In this document: in pieces, positions 23,381 to 32,072 of the stretch
Layout of the letters: every line of letters begins with the position of its first letter
Numbering within the stretch: position 1 is the stretch's first letter
Assembly: GCA_947446925.1 (NCBI GenBank)
Contig: CANFHU010000006.1
Coordinates: 62,001 to 126,000 of the forward strand
DNA from: Flavobacteriia bacterium
Lineage (GTDB): Bacteria; Bacteroidota; Bacteroidia; Flavobacteriales_D; Crocinitomicaceae
Direction: 5' to 3'
Length of the DNA stretch: 64,000 bases
Notes under the pieces: generated by a model
Database searches by the model: none
What the model was told of the DNA's origin: nothing
The model's input: only the letters and a program-made list of their open reading frames with translations
Program-made: the position numbers and the translations under genes

Positions 23381-25786
23381 ATGAATAGAAATATTAGAAA
23401 AGTTGCCATCCTTGGTTCCGGTGTGATGGGGTCAAGAATTGCTTGTCATTTTGCAAATATTGGGTGTGAAGTAGTATTGTTAGATATTCAGCCAAAAGAA
23501 TTAAATGATAAAGAAGTAACTGCTGGATTGACAATTGAATCCGCTTCTTTTAAAAATCGAATTGTAAATGATGCGCTTCAATTTGCATTAAAAACAAATC
23601 CTTCTCCAATTTATTCAAAACGTTTTATTTCTAGAATAGTTACTGGAAATTTCACGGACAATATGCCATTAATTTCAGATTGTGATTGGATTATTGAAGT
23701 TGTTATTGAACGTTTAGATATTAAAAAACAAATATTTGAACAAGTAGAAAAATTCAGAAAACCGGGTACTATTATTTCTTCTAATACTTCAGGGATTCCT
23801 ATACACTTAATGTTGGAAGGTAGAACTGAAGACTTTCAACAACATTTTTGCGGGACGCATTTTTTCAATCCTCCACGATATTTGCAATTGTTAGAGATTA
23901 TTCCGACATCTCAAACAAAAAGTGAAATTGTCGCTTTTTTAATGGATTTTGGAAGTCGTTTTCTAGGGAAAAAGACGGTATTGTGTAAAGATACTCCTGC
24001 TTTCATTGCGAATCGTGTAGGGGTTTATTCGATTATGTCTTTGTTTCATTTAGTTGGTGAAATGGATTTAACGGTGGAAGAGGTAGATAAATTGACAGGT
24101 CCTGTTTTAGGTCGACCTAAATCTGCGACATTCCGTACCTGTGATGTTGTAGGTTTAGACACCCTAGTACACGTTGCAAATGGTTTGAGAGATAACTGTA
24201 TACAAGACGAAGAAAATAAAAAATTTGATCTACCTAAATATGTATCGACCATGGTTGAAAACAATTGGTTAGGTTCAAAGTCAAAACAAGGATTCTATAA
24301 AAAAGGGACGAATGCAGAAGGTAAAAGTGAAATTTTCACATTAGACCTTAATTCCATGGAATATCGTTCTGCAATTAAAGCAAAATTTAGTTCATTAGAA
24401 GCAGTTAAATCGATAGATGACTTAAAACAAAGAACCAAAGTTCTTGCTTCAGCGAAGGATAAAGCGGGAGAATTCTATAGAAAATTATTTGGAGGTTTAT
24501 TTGCTTATGTTTCAAATCGTATTCCTGAAATTTCAGATCAGTTGTATAAAATTGATGATGCATTAAAAGCAGGATTCGGTTGGGAATTAGGTCCTTTTGA
24601 GACTTGGGATGCAATAGGTTTAGAAGCAGGTTTGAAATTGATTGAGGATGCTGGTTGTAAAGTAGCCCCATGGGTTTTGGATTTTGTTAAAACTGGTCAA
24701 AAAACATTTTATACGCAATGTGAAGGAAAAAAATATTTTTATAATCAGATAGATAAAGAAAATCAGATTATACCTGGAACGGAAGATTTGATTATTTTGG
24801 ATTCATTAAGAGAGTCACATACCGTATGGAAAAATTCGGATGTTTCGATTATAGATATCGGAGAGGGTATTTTGAATGTTGAGTTTCATACAAAAATGAA
24901 TACCATTGGTGGCGGGGTAGTGCAAGGACTTCATAAAGCAATTGATTTAGCCGAAAAAGAATACCGTGGTTTAGTGATTTATAACAATGGTCAAAATTTT
25001 TCTGCAGGTGCAAATGTCGGAATGATTTTTATGATGGCAATCGAGCAAGAATACGATGAGTTAAATTTTGCAATAAAGGCTTTTCAAGATGTGATGATGC
25101 GTATACGTTATTGTAATGTTCCAGTTATTGTAGCACCCCATAATATGGCTTTAGGTGGAAGTTGTGAAATGTCGATGCATGCGGACAAAGTAGTTGCGCA
25201 CGCTGAGTTATATATGGGATTAGTCGAATTTGGCGTTGGTTTAATTCCTGGTGGCGGTGGTACGAAAGAGTTTGCTAAACGACTTTCAGATGAATTAAAA
25301 GATGGTGATATAAAAATCAATAGATTTAGAGATAAATTTCTAACAATTGGACAAGCGAAAGTTTCTACATCGGCTTATGAAGCATTTGATCTTGGGTATC
25401 TACGTGTTGGTGTAGACGAAGTAGTTGTAAGTAGAGATCATCAGTTGTTACGTGCTAAACATGCGTGTTTAGAATTGGCGGATGCTGGTTATATTGCACC
25501 AAAAAGAGCAAAAAATATTACAGTCCTTGGAAAAGAAGCTTTAGGTATTGTCTATGTTGGTGCTCATTCTATGTTATCTGGAAATTATATGTCTAAACAT
25601 GATCAAGTGATTTCAGAAAAACTTGGGTATGTATTAGCAGGTGGTGATTTATCTGAAAACACATTAGTTTCCGAACAATATGTTTTGGATTTGGAAAGAA
25701 AAGCATTTCTTCAACTATGTATGGAAAAGAAAACATTAGAACGCTTACAAAGTATTTTGAAACAGGGAAAAATTTTACGTAATTAG
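23381..25786 (+). CDS. fadN: 3-hydroxyacyl-CoA dehydrogenase/enoyl-CoA hydratase (FadN-type)
   Basis: This 801-residue bifunctional beta-oxidation enzyme hydrates enoyl-CoA and oxidises the 3-hydroxyacyl-CoA. The dehydrogenase comes first (NAD motif ILGSGVMGSRIACHFANIG, CGTHFFNPPRYLQLLEIIP, then the C-terminal HCDH domain), and the crotonase domain is at the C-terminus (NGQNFSAGANVGM, ALGGSCEMSMHADKVV, GVGLIPGGGGTKE). That order is reversed relative to E. coli FadB and matches Bacillus FadN. A thiolase gene follows, but the two are separated by a four-helix-bundle insertion whose first flanking repeat contains this gene's stop codon. Confidence 0.93.
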   Translation: MNRNIRKVAILGSGVMGSRIACHFANIGCEVVLLDIQPKELNDKEVTAGLTIESASFKNRIVNDALQFALKTNPSPIYSKRFISRIVTGNFTDNMPLISDCDWIIEVVIERLDIKKQIFEQVEKFRKPGTIISSNTSGIPIHLMLEGRTEDFQQHFCGTHFFNPPRYLQLLEIIPTSQTKSEIVAFLMDFGSRFLGKKTVLCKDTPAFIANRVGVYSIMSLFHLVGEMDLTVEEVDKLTGPVLGRPKSATFRTCDVVGLDTLVHVANGLRDNCIQDEENKKFDLPKYVSTMVENNWLGSKSKQGFYKKGTNAEGKSEIFTLDLNSMEYRSAIKAKFSSLEAVKSIDDLKQRTKVLASAKDKAGEFYRKLFGGLFAYVSNRIPEISDQLYKIDDALKAGFGWELGPFETWDAIGLEAGLKLIEDAGCKVAPWVLDFVKTGQKTFYTQCEGKKYFYNQIDKENQIIPGTEDLIILDSLRESHTVWKNSDVSIIDIGEGILNVEFHTKMNTIGGGVVQGLHKAIDLAEKEYRGLVIYNNGQNFSAGANVGMIFMMAIEQEYDELNFAIKAFQDVMMRIRYCNVPVIVAPHNMALGGSCEMSMHADKVVAHAELYMGLVEFGVGLIPGGGGTKEFAKRLSDELKDGDIKINRFRDKFLTIGQAKVSTSAYEAFDLGYLRVGVDEVVVSRDHQLLRAKHACLELADAGYIAPKRAKNITVLGKEALGIVYVGAHSMLSGNYMSKHDQVISEKLGYVLAGGDLSENTLVSEQYVLDLERKAFLQLCMEKKTLERLQSILKQGKILRN

Positions 25787-25810
25787 ACAAAAGAAGTGTA
25801 GACAAAAGAA
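25784..25810. repeat. Left flank: 12-bp direct repeat (TAGACAAAAGAA twice)
   Basis: TAGACAAAAGAA occurs at 25784-25795 and 25799-25810, 3 bp apart, and is followed by another AAAAGAC. The first copy supplies the fadN stop codon. It forms one edge of the S23 cassette. Confidence 0.75.
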
Positions 25811-25821
25811 AAAAGACATAC

Positions 25822-26175
25822 GTGAAGCATAATTTTAGAGAATTGAAAATATGGAAAGACTCAATGAGTTTAGTTAAAATTGTTTATCTAACTACTCAAA
25901 ATCTTCCATCGAATGAAAAATTTGGATTAATTTCTCAAGTTAATCGATCAGCCGTTTCTATTCCATCTAACATTGCTGAAGGTTCAGGTAGGACCAGTGA
26001 AAAAGAGTTTGTTCATTTTTTTAATATCGCAATTTCATCTTCATTCGAATTAGAAACGCAATTAATATTAATTTCTGATTTATTTGAATTAGATACTTCT
26101 CATTGTTTACAGAAAATAGTAGAAATACAGAAAATGATTTCAGGATTTAAAAAATCCTTAATAAAAATTAACTAA
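25822..26175 (+). CDS. Four-helix-bundle protein (S23/IVP family)
   Basis: The 117-residue protein has a GTG start and is a member of the four-helix-bundle family first seen inside 23S rRNA intervening sequences and related to the Avd accessory proteins of diversity-generating retroelements. The family signature is clear: FRELKIWKDSM at the N-terminus, then FGLISQVNRSAVSIPSNIAEGSGRTSEKEF. The cellular role is unknown. It separates the beta-oxidation genes fadN and thiolase and is bordered by short paired repeats on both sides, so it looks like an inserted cassette rather than an operon member. No reverse transcriptase or template repeat was found nearby. Confidence 0.9.
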   Translation: MKHNFRELKIWKDSMSLVKIVYLTTQNLPSNEKFGLISQVNRSAVSIPSNIAEGSGRTSEKEFVHFFNIAISSSFELETQLILISDLFELDTSHCLQKIVEIQKMISGFKKSLIKIN

Positions 26176-26199
26176 GTCAAAAAAATAAAGGAAAGCCAA

Positions 26200-26232
26200 G
26201 TCTTTAATCTTTGTTCTTTTCGTCTTTAATCT
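26200..26232. repeat. Right flank: paired 11-bp repeat (GTCTTTAATCT twice)
   Basis: GTCTTTAATCT occurs at 26200-26210 and 26222-26232 with TTGTTCTTTTC between. Its reverse complement AGATTAAAGAC resembles the left-flank words TAGACAAAAGA and AAAAGAC, so the cassette edges are loosely inverted. Confidence 0.7.
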
Positions 26233-26247
26233 AAAAAAAATATAACA

Positions 26248-27426
26248 ATGAAACAAAACTCATACATAGTAGCAGGTTACAGAACTGCAATAGGAAAAGC
26301 TGGTAAAGGTGGTTTTCGCTTTTCTAGACCGGATGAATTAGGTGCAGAGGTAATTCGACATTTAATGAGTCAGTTTCCTCAATTAGATCCAGATCGTGTA
26401 GATGATGTGATTGTTGGTAACGCAACTCCAGAAGCGGAACAAGGGTTAAATATGGGGAGAATGATTTCTTTGATGGGCTTTGATTCCGTGAAAGTTCCTG
26501 GAATTACTGTAAACAGATATTGTTCTTCAGGGTTAGAAACAATTGCGATGGCAAGAGCAAAAATCGAAGCAGGAATGGCTGACTGTATTATCGCAGGTGG
26601 AGCTGAGTCTATGTCGATTATGGCAATGGGAGGATGGAGAATTGTTCCTGGTTCCAAAGTAGCAAAAGAACATCCGGAATGGTATTGGGGGATGGGATTA
26701 ACGGCGGAAGCGGTAGCTAATCAATTTAAAATATCTAGAGAAGCGCAAGATACTTTTGCGGTTCATTCACATGAAAAAGCCCTAAAGGCGATTGCAGAAG
26801 GGAAGTTTAAAGAAGAAATAGTACCAATTACCGTGGAGCATATTTTTTTGGATAAAAACGAAAAACGTCAAGTTAAATCCTATGTCGTAGATACCGATGA
26901 AGGCCCACGAAAAAGTACAGTTGAAGGACTTGGTGCATTAAAACCTGTTTTTGCAAATGGTGGTTCAATTACAGCTGGAAATTCCTCGCAAACTTCAGAT
27001 GGTGCTGCATTCGTACTTGTAATGTCAGAACGTATGGTGAAAGAACTGAATATTGAACCAATCGCGCGATTAGCAAGTTATTCTGTAGTAGGTTTAGAAC
27101 CAAGAATTATGGGGATGGGACCAGTTGGAGCAATACCAAAAGCAATTGCGCAAGCAGGCATAACAATGAATGATATTAGTTTAATAGAGTTGAACGAAGC
27201 TTTTGCTAGTCAGTCGTTAGCGGTAATAGAAGAATTAAAATTAAATACCGAAATTGTCAATGTAAATGGGGGCGCCTTGGCCTTAGGTCATCCACTTGGT
27301 TGTTCAGGTGCAAAGTTAACGGTTCAAATGTTGTCAGAATTGAAACGAAGAAAACAAAAATATGGTATCGTAACGATGTGTGTGGGTACAGGTCAAGGTG
27401 CGGCAGGTGTTATTGAGATGCTATAG
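26248..27426 (+). CDS. fadA: Acetyl-CoA C-acyltransferase (thiolase)
   Basis: A degradative thiolase of 392 residues that cleaves 3-ketoacyl-CoA to acetyl-CoA and a shortened acyl-CoA. The nucleophilic cysteine is in NRYCSSGLETIAMA (about residue 91), the histidine in NGGALALGHPLGCSGA and the second cysteine in TMCVGTGQGAAGV. It follows the fadN-type gene, as in Bacillus fadNA, but with the four-helix-bundle cassette between them. A terminator follows, so the unit ends here. Confidence 0.94.
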   Translation: MKQNSYIVAGYRTAIGKAGKGGFRFSRPDELGAEVIRHLMSQFPQLDPDRVDDVIVGNATPEAEQGLNMGRMISLMGFDSVKVPGITVNRYCSSGLETIAMARAKIEAGMADCIIAGGAESMSIMAMGGWRIVPGSKVAKEHPEWYWGMGLTAEAVANQFKISREAQDTFAVHSHEKALKAIAEGKFKEEIVPITVEHIFLDKNEKRQVKSYVVDTDEGPRKSTVEGLGALKPVFANGGSITAGNSSQTSDGAAFVLVMSERMVKELNIEPIARLASYSVVGLEPRIMGMGPVGAIPKAIAQAGITMNDISLIELNEAFASQSLAVIEELKLNTEIVNVNGGALALGHPLGCSGAKLTVQMLSELKRRKQKYGIVTMCVGTGQGAAGVIEML

Positions 27427-27454
27427 ATTTAGAGAATAAAATAAGTTAAAAAAT

Positions 27455-27487
27455 GAAAAAGGTTACTTGAAAAAAGTGACCTTTTTT
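27455..27487 (+). terminator. Terminator after thiolase
   Basis: AAAAAGGTTACTT / AAGTGACCTTTTT stem with one G-T pair, loop GAAAA, then a T run. It lies about 30 bp after the thiolase stop. Confidence 0.8.
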
Positions 27488-27603
27488 TATGTTTCAAAAA
27501 TTTAATTTTTTATAACTAATTGTGGATAAAAACAAGTGTGAAATATTAATTCATAGACTTTTTCTTGTATTTTTGTTTCTAGTATTAATTTAAAATTTTA
27601 TCT

Positions 27604-29511
27604 ATGAAGAAAAAATTACTATTATCATTTGCAGTTTTCGCTACGGCGTTGAGTGTGAATGCACAAAAAAAGAATGCATTAAGAGTTAAAGACTCTGATA
27701 ATTCCTTGAAAACAATTGAATACTATACTTCTGCTGAAAGAAGTACTTTCGAGGGAGTAAAAAGTAACAAAAGAGGTGGTGTTTTAGTTGTTGATACTGT
27801 AGGTATGTTGCAAGAAAAATATTATTATGCTTCTCCATTTAGAAGAACTAAAACAGTTCAAAATTATTTTTATAATGATGCTACTGATTTATCAGTTGCA
27901 AATGCAAATAATTTAGATACTACAGATTTAGAGTTTACTACTTATACTCAAATGGTTGTAAATAACGCGAAATTTACATTGAAAGGTTTGAAATTTCCAT
28001 ATGTAGCAATTAATCCTAATTCATTTGATGTTAAGGTATATGCTGTAAGAGATGGTAAATTGCAAAAATTAGCTTCTAAAACAGTTACACCTACTAAGAC
28101 TGGTGCTTGGGTTACTGGTAGAGTTATTTTTGATGCTGCAGTAAATGTTGTAGATGATACTTTGTTATACCAATTTGAACCAGCTGAAGTTAAAACTAAA
28201 TTTGTATTACAAGTTGGAGGTATTTATGGTAAAGCTTTTGAATCAACAGTTGCTACTGTAATTAAAGGAACAGCTGACGCTGATACTTTAAGTGTTACTA
28301 CTTGGAAAAAGGAAGGTAATTATTCGCATTCGTATTTCTTTGGAGGTCAAGTGGTTAAAGGTGATTTTTTAGACGCTGGAACTACAATTATTAAGCGTGT
28401 AGGTCTAAATAAATATTTAATTAAGCCTCAAGCTAAACTAGGTGCTAATTTTGCAGTTGCAGGTGATGCCTTAAGATATTTGGCAGATAACAAAAGTGAT
28501 GCTTATGTTATTTATACTAAGTTTCCTACTGTAAAATCAGCGTCTGGTATTGAACCAGATTTTAATCAAAATCCAAGTATTACTCAAGAAGGTATGTATT
28601 ATACTCAAACTGGTGTAGATGCTAATCAAAGACCTATTTACAGAATGGAAGATACTGATATTGATTTTTCACCAATTGTTGAATATACATTGGAAAGATC
28701 TGCTACGATTAGTAATAAATGTTTAGCTACTTCTAAGACTGTAGAAATTACTGTTACACCAAATGATTATTCTAAAAATCCTATGTTTAATTACTATGCA
28801 TTTGCTGCTAAGTTTTTGAATAAAAAAGGTACTGATGGTATTTTATACTCTCGTATTTTTAGTACAAATTCATTAGTTTCTGGTGATACTATCGATGTTG
28901 ATAATGATGTAAATAAATATACTTTTACATATGCAGCTACTGACAAAAATGATACTTTAAGAATGTATGATAGATTTTTTGCTTGGTCTAAAGGTGCGAA
29001 TTCTCCAGGGGTTGATTTCTTAATTAGTTCAACAGTTTCTGCTACTACTTCTTCTGTAAAAGCTACTTATAGTCAGTCAAATGGTAAAGCAAGTGCAACA
29101 GTTGCAGGAGGTTTTTCACCTTACACTTACTTATGGAGTAATACAGCAACTACTGCTGATATTAATGTTGCTAAAGGAGATTATTCAGTTGTTGCTACTG
29201 ATGCTAATGGATGTGCATCTGCTAGTGCTAATGTGACTGTTGGTGAATATGCTCTTTCAATTCAAGATTTAGCAATTTCTAGTTTAGCTATTTTCCCTAA
29301 CCCAACTGCAAATGAATTAAACGTTAAATTTAACGCAAACTCAAATGCTACAATTGAATTAGTAAATGTTTCAGGTCAAGTTATTGATACAAAGGTTGCA
29401 AACCAATTTGCTAATGTAACTTTCAATACTTCTGCTTTAAATGCAGGTGTTTATTTTGTAAACATCAAAGTTGCTGAAGGTACATTCACACAAAAAATCA
29501 TCAAAGAATAA
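27604..29511 (+). CDS. T9SS-sorted surface protein with SprB-like repeat
   Basis: The 635-residue protein has a signal peptide (MKKKLLLSFAVFATALSVNA) and ends in a type A T9SS sorting domain: LAIFPNPTANELNVKF, then GQVIDTKV, and the final NAGVYFVNIKVAEGTFTQKI. One SprB-like repeat precedes it (FSPYTYLWSNTATTADIN, then GDYSVVATDANGCASA). The rest is an unknown beta-rich exported region. Codons are strongly biased toward a few A/T-ending types, suggesting high expression as an abundant outer-surface protein. It has its own terminator. Function unknown; a cell-surface or adhesive role is inference. Confidence 0.9.
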   Translation: MKKKLLLSFAVFATALSVNAQKKNALRVKDSDNSLKTIEYYTSAERSTFEGVKSNKRGGVLVVDTVGMLQEKYYYASPFRRTKTVQNYFYNDATDLSVANANNLDTTDLEFTTYTQMVVNNAKFTLKGLKFPYVAINPNSFDVKVYAVRDGKLQKLASKTVTPTKTGAWVTGRVIFDAAVNVVDDTLLYQFEPAEVKTKFVLQVGGIYGKAFESTVATVIKGTADADTLSVTTWKKEGNYSHSYFFGGQVVKGDFLDAGTTIIKRVGLNKYLIKPQAKLGANFAVAGDALRYLADNKSDAYVIYTKFPTVKSASGIEPDFNQNPSITQEGMYYTQTGVDANQRPIYRMEDTDIDFSPIVEYTLERSATISNKCLATSKTVEITVTPNDYSKNPMFNYYAFAAKFLNKKGTDGILYSRIFSTNSLVSGDTIDVDNDVNKYTFTYAATDKNDTLRMYDRFFAWSKGANSPGVDFLISSTVSATTSSVKATYSQSNGKASATVAGGFSPYTYLWSNTATTADINVAKGDYSVVATDANGCASASANVTVGEYALSIQDLAISSLAIFPNPTANELNVKFNANSNATIELVNVSGQVIDTKVANQFANVTFNTSALNAGVYFVNIKVAEGTFTQKIIKE

Positions 29512-29534
29512 TAATTAGTTATTATTGATTGGAG

Positions 29535-29560
29535 AAAGCCGACGAGAGTCGGCTTTTTTT
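29535..29560 (+). terminator. Terminator after the 635-aa surface protein
   Basis: AAAGCCGAC / GTCGGCTTT perfect stem with a GAGA loop followed by a T run. It lies inside the upstream part of the open frame of the next gene, which shows that the next gene cannot start at its first possible codon. Confidence 0.9.
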
Positions 29561-29595
29561 ATACCTAATAATTTAAGTTTTCAATGTATTCTTTT

Positions 29596-29603
29596 TATCT
29601 TTG
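29596..29603 (+). promoter_or_regulatory. Candidate -7 box of the 794-codon T9SS gene
   Basis: TATCTTTG matches TAnnTTTG. Transcription would begin near 29610, supporting a translation start at about 29633 rather than at the terminator-spanning start at 29525. Confidence 0.5.
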
Positions 29604-29632
29604 AAAAGATTAAAAAAATTAATATTTGTTGT

Positions 29633-32017
29633 TTGATTGCTAGGTGTTTATTTCTGATTTTTAGTTCCGTGTTTATGTCTTTCATAAATGCACAAGTTTT
29701 GTTTTCTGAAAATTTTGAAGGAGTAATTTCTAATACTACAAAACTACCTTTGAATTGGCAAGAAACAGGTAGTTCATTAGATGGTATTTATACAGTTGGA
29801 GATAGCAGCCTTGCCAATTATTTACTGAATCAAACATCACTATGGAAAGTTCCAAATCACACCAAATTTGTCATGACCAATGATGTTAGGTGTAGTTATG
29901 AAAAAGGAATAGGCTATTGTAATAAATCAAAAGACCGATTAATACTTCCGGTATTGAATATTCCAAATTATTCAGGTAGTTTAATCCTTAATTTTGATCA
30001 TTTTTTCACGGGTAAACTAGGTTCTCAAGCTGCAATCGAGGTAAGTATTAATGGAGGAAGCACTTGGATTAAAGAATTTGATTTAATTGCAGACGAATCT
30101 AAATGGAGATCAAATTCAGTTAATTTATCTAAATATATTGGTGTTGCCAATGTCTTAATCTCATTTTTATATAATGATAATGATTTGGTGAGAGATGGTT
30201 TAGCAATTGACAATGTAGAATTAAAAAAACAAGTGCCTTGGAAAGATGTTAGTCTGGACTACGTCGATGCTGCAAAATATTCAATTATTCCGATTGCACA
30301 AGTAGATTCGATACCATTGCGATTTATATTTCATAATGAAGGAACACTTGTACTGGATACCGTTCAATTAAACGTACAAATTATAGAGCAAGGATTCCCA
30401 AAAAAAATTCTATTTAATGCAACAGAAATATATCAAAACTTAAAATTAAAGGATACAGTTTCATTCTTATTAGGTAAATTCTTACCAACAAAAAAAAATA
30501 CTACCTATATTATTAAACATTGGGTGAAAACATCTAAAGATACAGTGATTCGAAATGATTCATTAAATATTCCAATATACATTTCACAGGGTTGTTATGC
30601 AAGAGATAATGCATCCGTTAATTCAACATTTGATTTATCGAGTGCAAATACTATTACCATCGGGAATTTATTTTCGTTTAATAAAAAGAGTTTTATAGAT
30701 TCAATTTATTTTGAATCGGGTAGTGCTACAAATGGAACAAGTGTACAAGCCTTTATTTTTCCTGTTATCGATGGAAAAGTATCACTTGTGGAAATAGGAA
30801 AAAGTGATGTCTTTACCCTTTCTAATGGAGTAAACACGAAGTTTTTAAAAGTGAAAAGTAATTTATCGGACAAGGTTTTAATAGATACAGGTGAATATTT
30901 AGTAGCAATTCAAAAAACGAATGGTGGTGGTTCGATGGGGATAAAGTTATGCGATAATTTTTATCAAAAAAACACTGTGTTTATGCGTATTGGACAAGTC
31001 TCTTTTCAAACATTAGACTCTTATTTTTCTGGCACAAAAAAATCAGTCCCAATAATTCAGGCTTTTACCTCTCCATTTTGTAATTTATCTACAAAAATTG
31101 ATAAAATTAATACCAAATGTCAGTTCGCTACTGGTGAATTGAAAGTTACACCTGTACAAGCAACGTTTCCTGTAACTTATTTATGGAATACAGGTGAAAC
31201 GGATTCTGTTATTTCTAAACTTCCAGTAGGACTATATTCTGTTAAAGTGACGGATTATCATAATTGTGTCTTTGATTCGATAAACATTTCTTTAAACCCT
31301 TTTTCCAAGCCAATCATCGAAATAGATAGCCTAAGAAATCCGTTATGTTACAACCAATCAAGTGGATATATTTCAATAACAACTGATAATCCAGGTATTA
31401 TTACGAAAGTGAAATGGAATGGAGTTACTAGTAATCAAGTTTTTATTGATAATGCAAAATCTGGGCTGTATACAGTTAAAGTGGTAGATGGTAATAATTG
31501 TGAGGACTCCTTAAAGGTGACTCTCAGTAATCCTGATTCTTTAACGATTGATTATTTAGTTAAAGATGAGTCTGTGAAAGCGAAAGGTATAATTTCTTTA
31601 TTTGTTTCGGGTGGTAATTCGCCTTATTCTTATTATTGGGGGGATACTATTTATACGAAAAATAGAACGGAATTGATCGGGGATTCTTCCTATGTTGTGG
31701 TAGTGTCTGATACAAATGGGTGTAAAAAATCTACGCAAATATATGTTGGTAGTACCCTAGCGATAGAGGAGGAAGAGTTAGAATTTATTACTTTTTACCC
31801 GAATCCAGTAGAGGATATTTTAAATATAGAAACTTTAGTAGATATTAATAAAATAGCGGTAGTTGACTTGTCTGGGAAAATTTGTAAGCAAGTTGATTTT
31901 ATTCGAAATTTGAATACAATTTTTTCGATTGATTTACATCAACTGGAGAAAGGAGTTTATTATTTGTATGTGCAAAGAAACGGACTAAATAATCAATATA
32001 AATTCCTTAAAAATTAA
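29633..32017 (+). CDS. Large T9SS-sorted surface protein (non-ATG start)
   Basis: A secreted surface protein of about 794 residues. No ATG lies in frame before the signal peptide, so a TTG at 29633 is chosen: it gives IARCLFLIFSSVFMSFINAQ as a good signal sequence and lies about 30 bp after the candidate -7 box. An ATT at 29609, followed by two lysines, is an alternative. The mature part has an MAM/jelly-roll-like segment (LILNFDHFFTGKLGSQAAIE), two SprB-like repeats (FPVTYLWNTGETDSVISKLP and a second before NCEDSLKVTL) and a C-terminal T9SS domain (FYPNPVEDILNI, LEKGVYYLYVQ). Confidence 0.8.
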   Translation: MIARCLFLIFSSVFMSFINAQVLFSENFEGVISNTTKLPLNWQETGSSLDGIYTVGDSSLANYLLNQTSLWKVPNHTKFVMTNDVRCSYEKGIGYCNKSKDRLILPVLNIPNYSGSLILNFDHFFTGKLGSQAAIEVSINGGSTWIKEFDLIADESKWRSNSVNLSKYIGVANVLISFLYNDNDLVRDGLAIDNVELKKQVPWKDVSLDYVDAAKYSIIPIAQVDSIPLRFIFHNEGTLVLDTVQLNVQIIEQGFPKKILFNATEIYQNLKLKDTVSFLLGKFLPTKKNTTYIIKHWVKTSKDTVIRNDSLNIPIYISQGCYARDNASVNSTFDLSSANTITIGNLFSFNKKSFIDSIYFESGSATNGTSVQAFIFPVIDGKVSLVEIGKSDVFTLSNGVNTKFLKVKSNLSDKVLIDTGEYLVAIQKTNGGGSMGIKLCDNFYQKNTVFMRIGQVSFQTLDSYFSGTKKSVPIIQAFTSPFCNLSTKIDKINTKCQFATGELKVTPVQATFPVTYLWNTGETDSVISKLPVGLYSVKVTDYHNCVFDSINISLNPFSKPIIEIDSLRNPLCYNQSSGYISITTDNPGIITKVKWNGVTSNQVFIDNAKSGLYTVKVVDGNNCEDSLKVTLSNPDSLTIDYLVKDESVKAKGIISLFVSGGNSPYSYYWGDTIYTKNRTELIGDSSYVVVVSDTNGCKKSTQIYVGSTLAIEEEELEFITFYPNPVEDILNIETLVDINKIAVVDLSGKICKQVDFIRNLNTIFSIDLHQLEKGVYYLYVQRNGLNNQYKFLKN

Positions 32018-32072
32018 TTATATCAAATAAAATAAACAAAATTAATCGTTATATTAGATAAAATTAAACGTC

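Noticed and set aside
25822-26175. Diversity-generating retroelement suggested by the Avd-like four-helix-bundle gene
   Set aside because: No reverse transcriptase, template repeat or C-type-lectin variable-region gene adjoins it; the FISUMP genes lie more than 35 kb away.
29525-29632. N-terminal extension of the large T9SS protein back to 29525
   Set aside because: The extension would include a perfect terminator hairpin (29535-29560) and the candidate promoter, so it cannot be coding.
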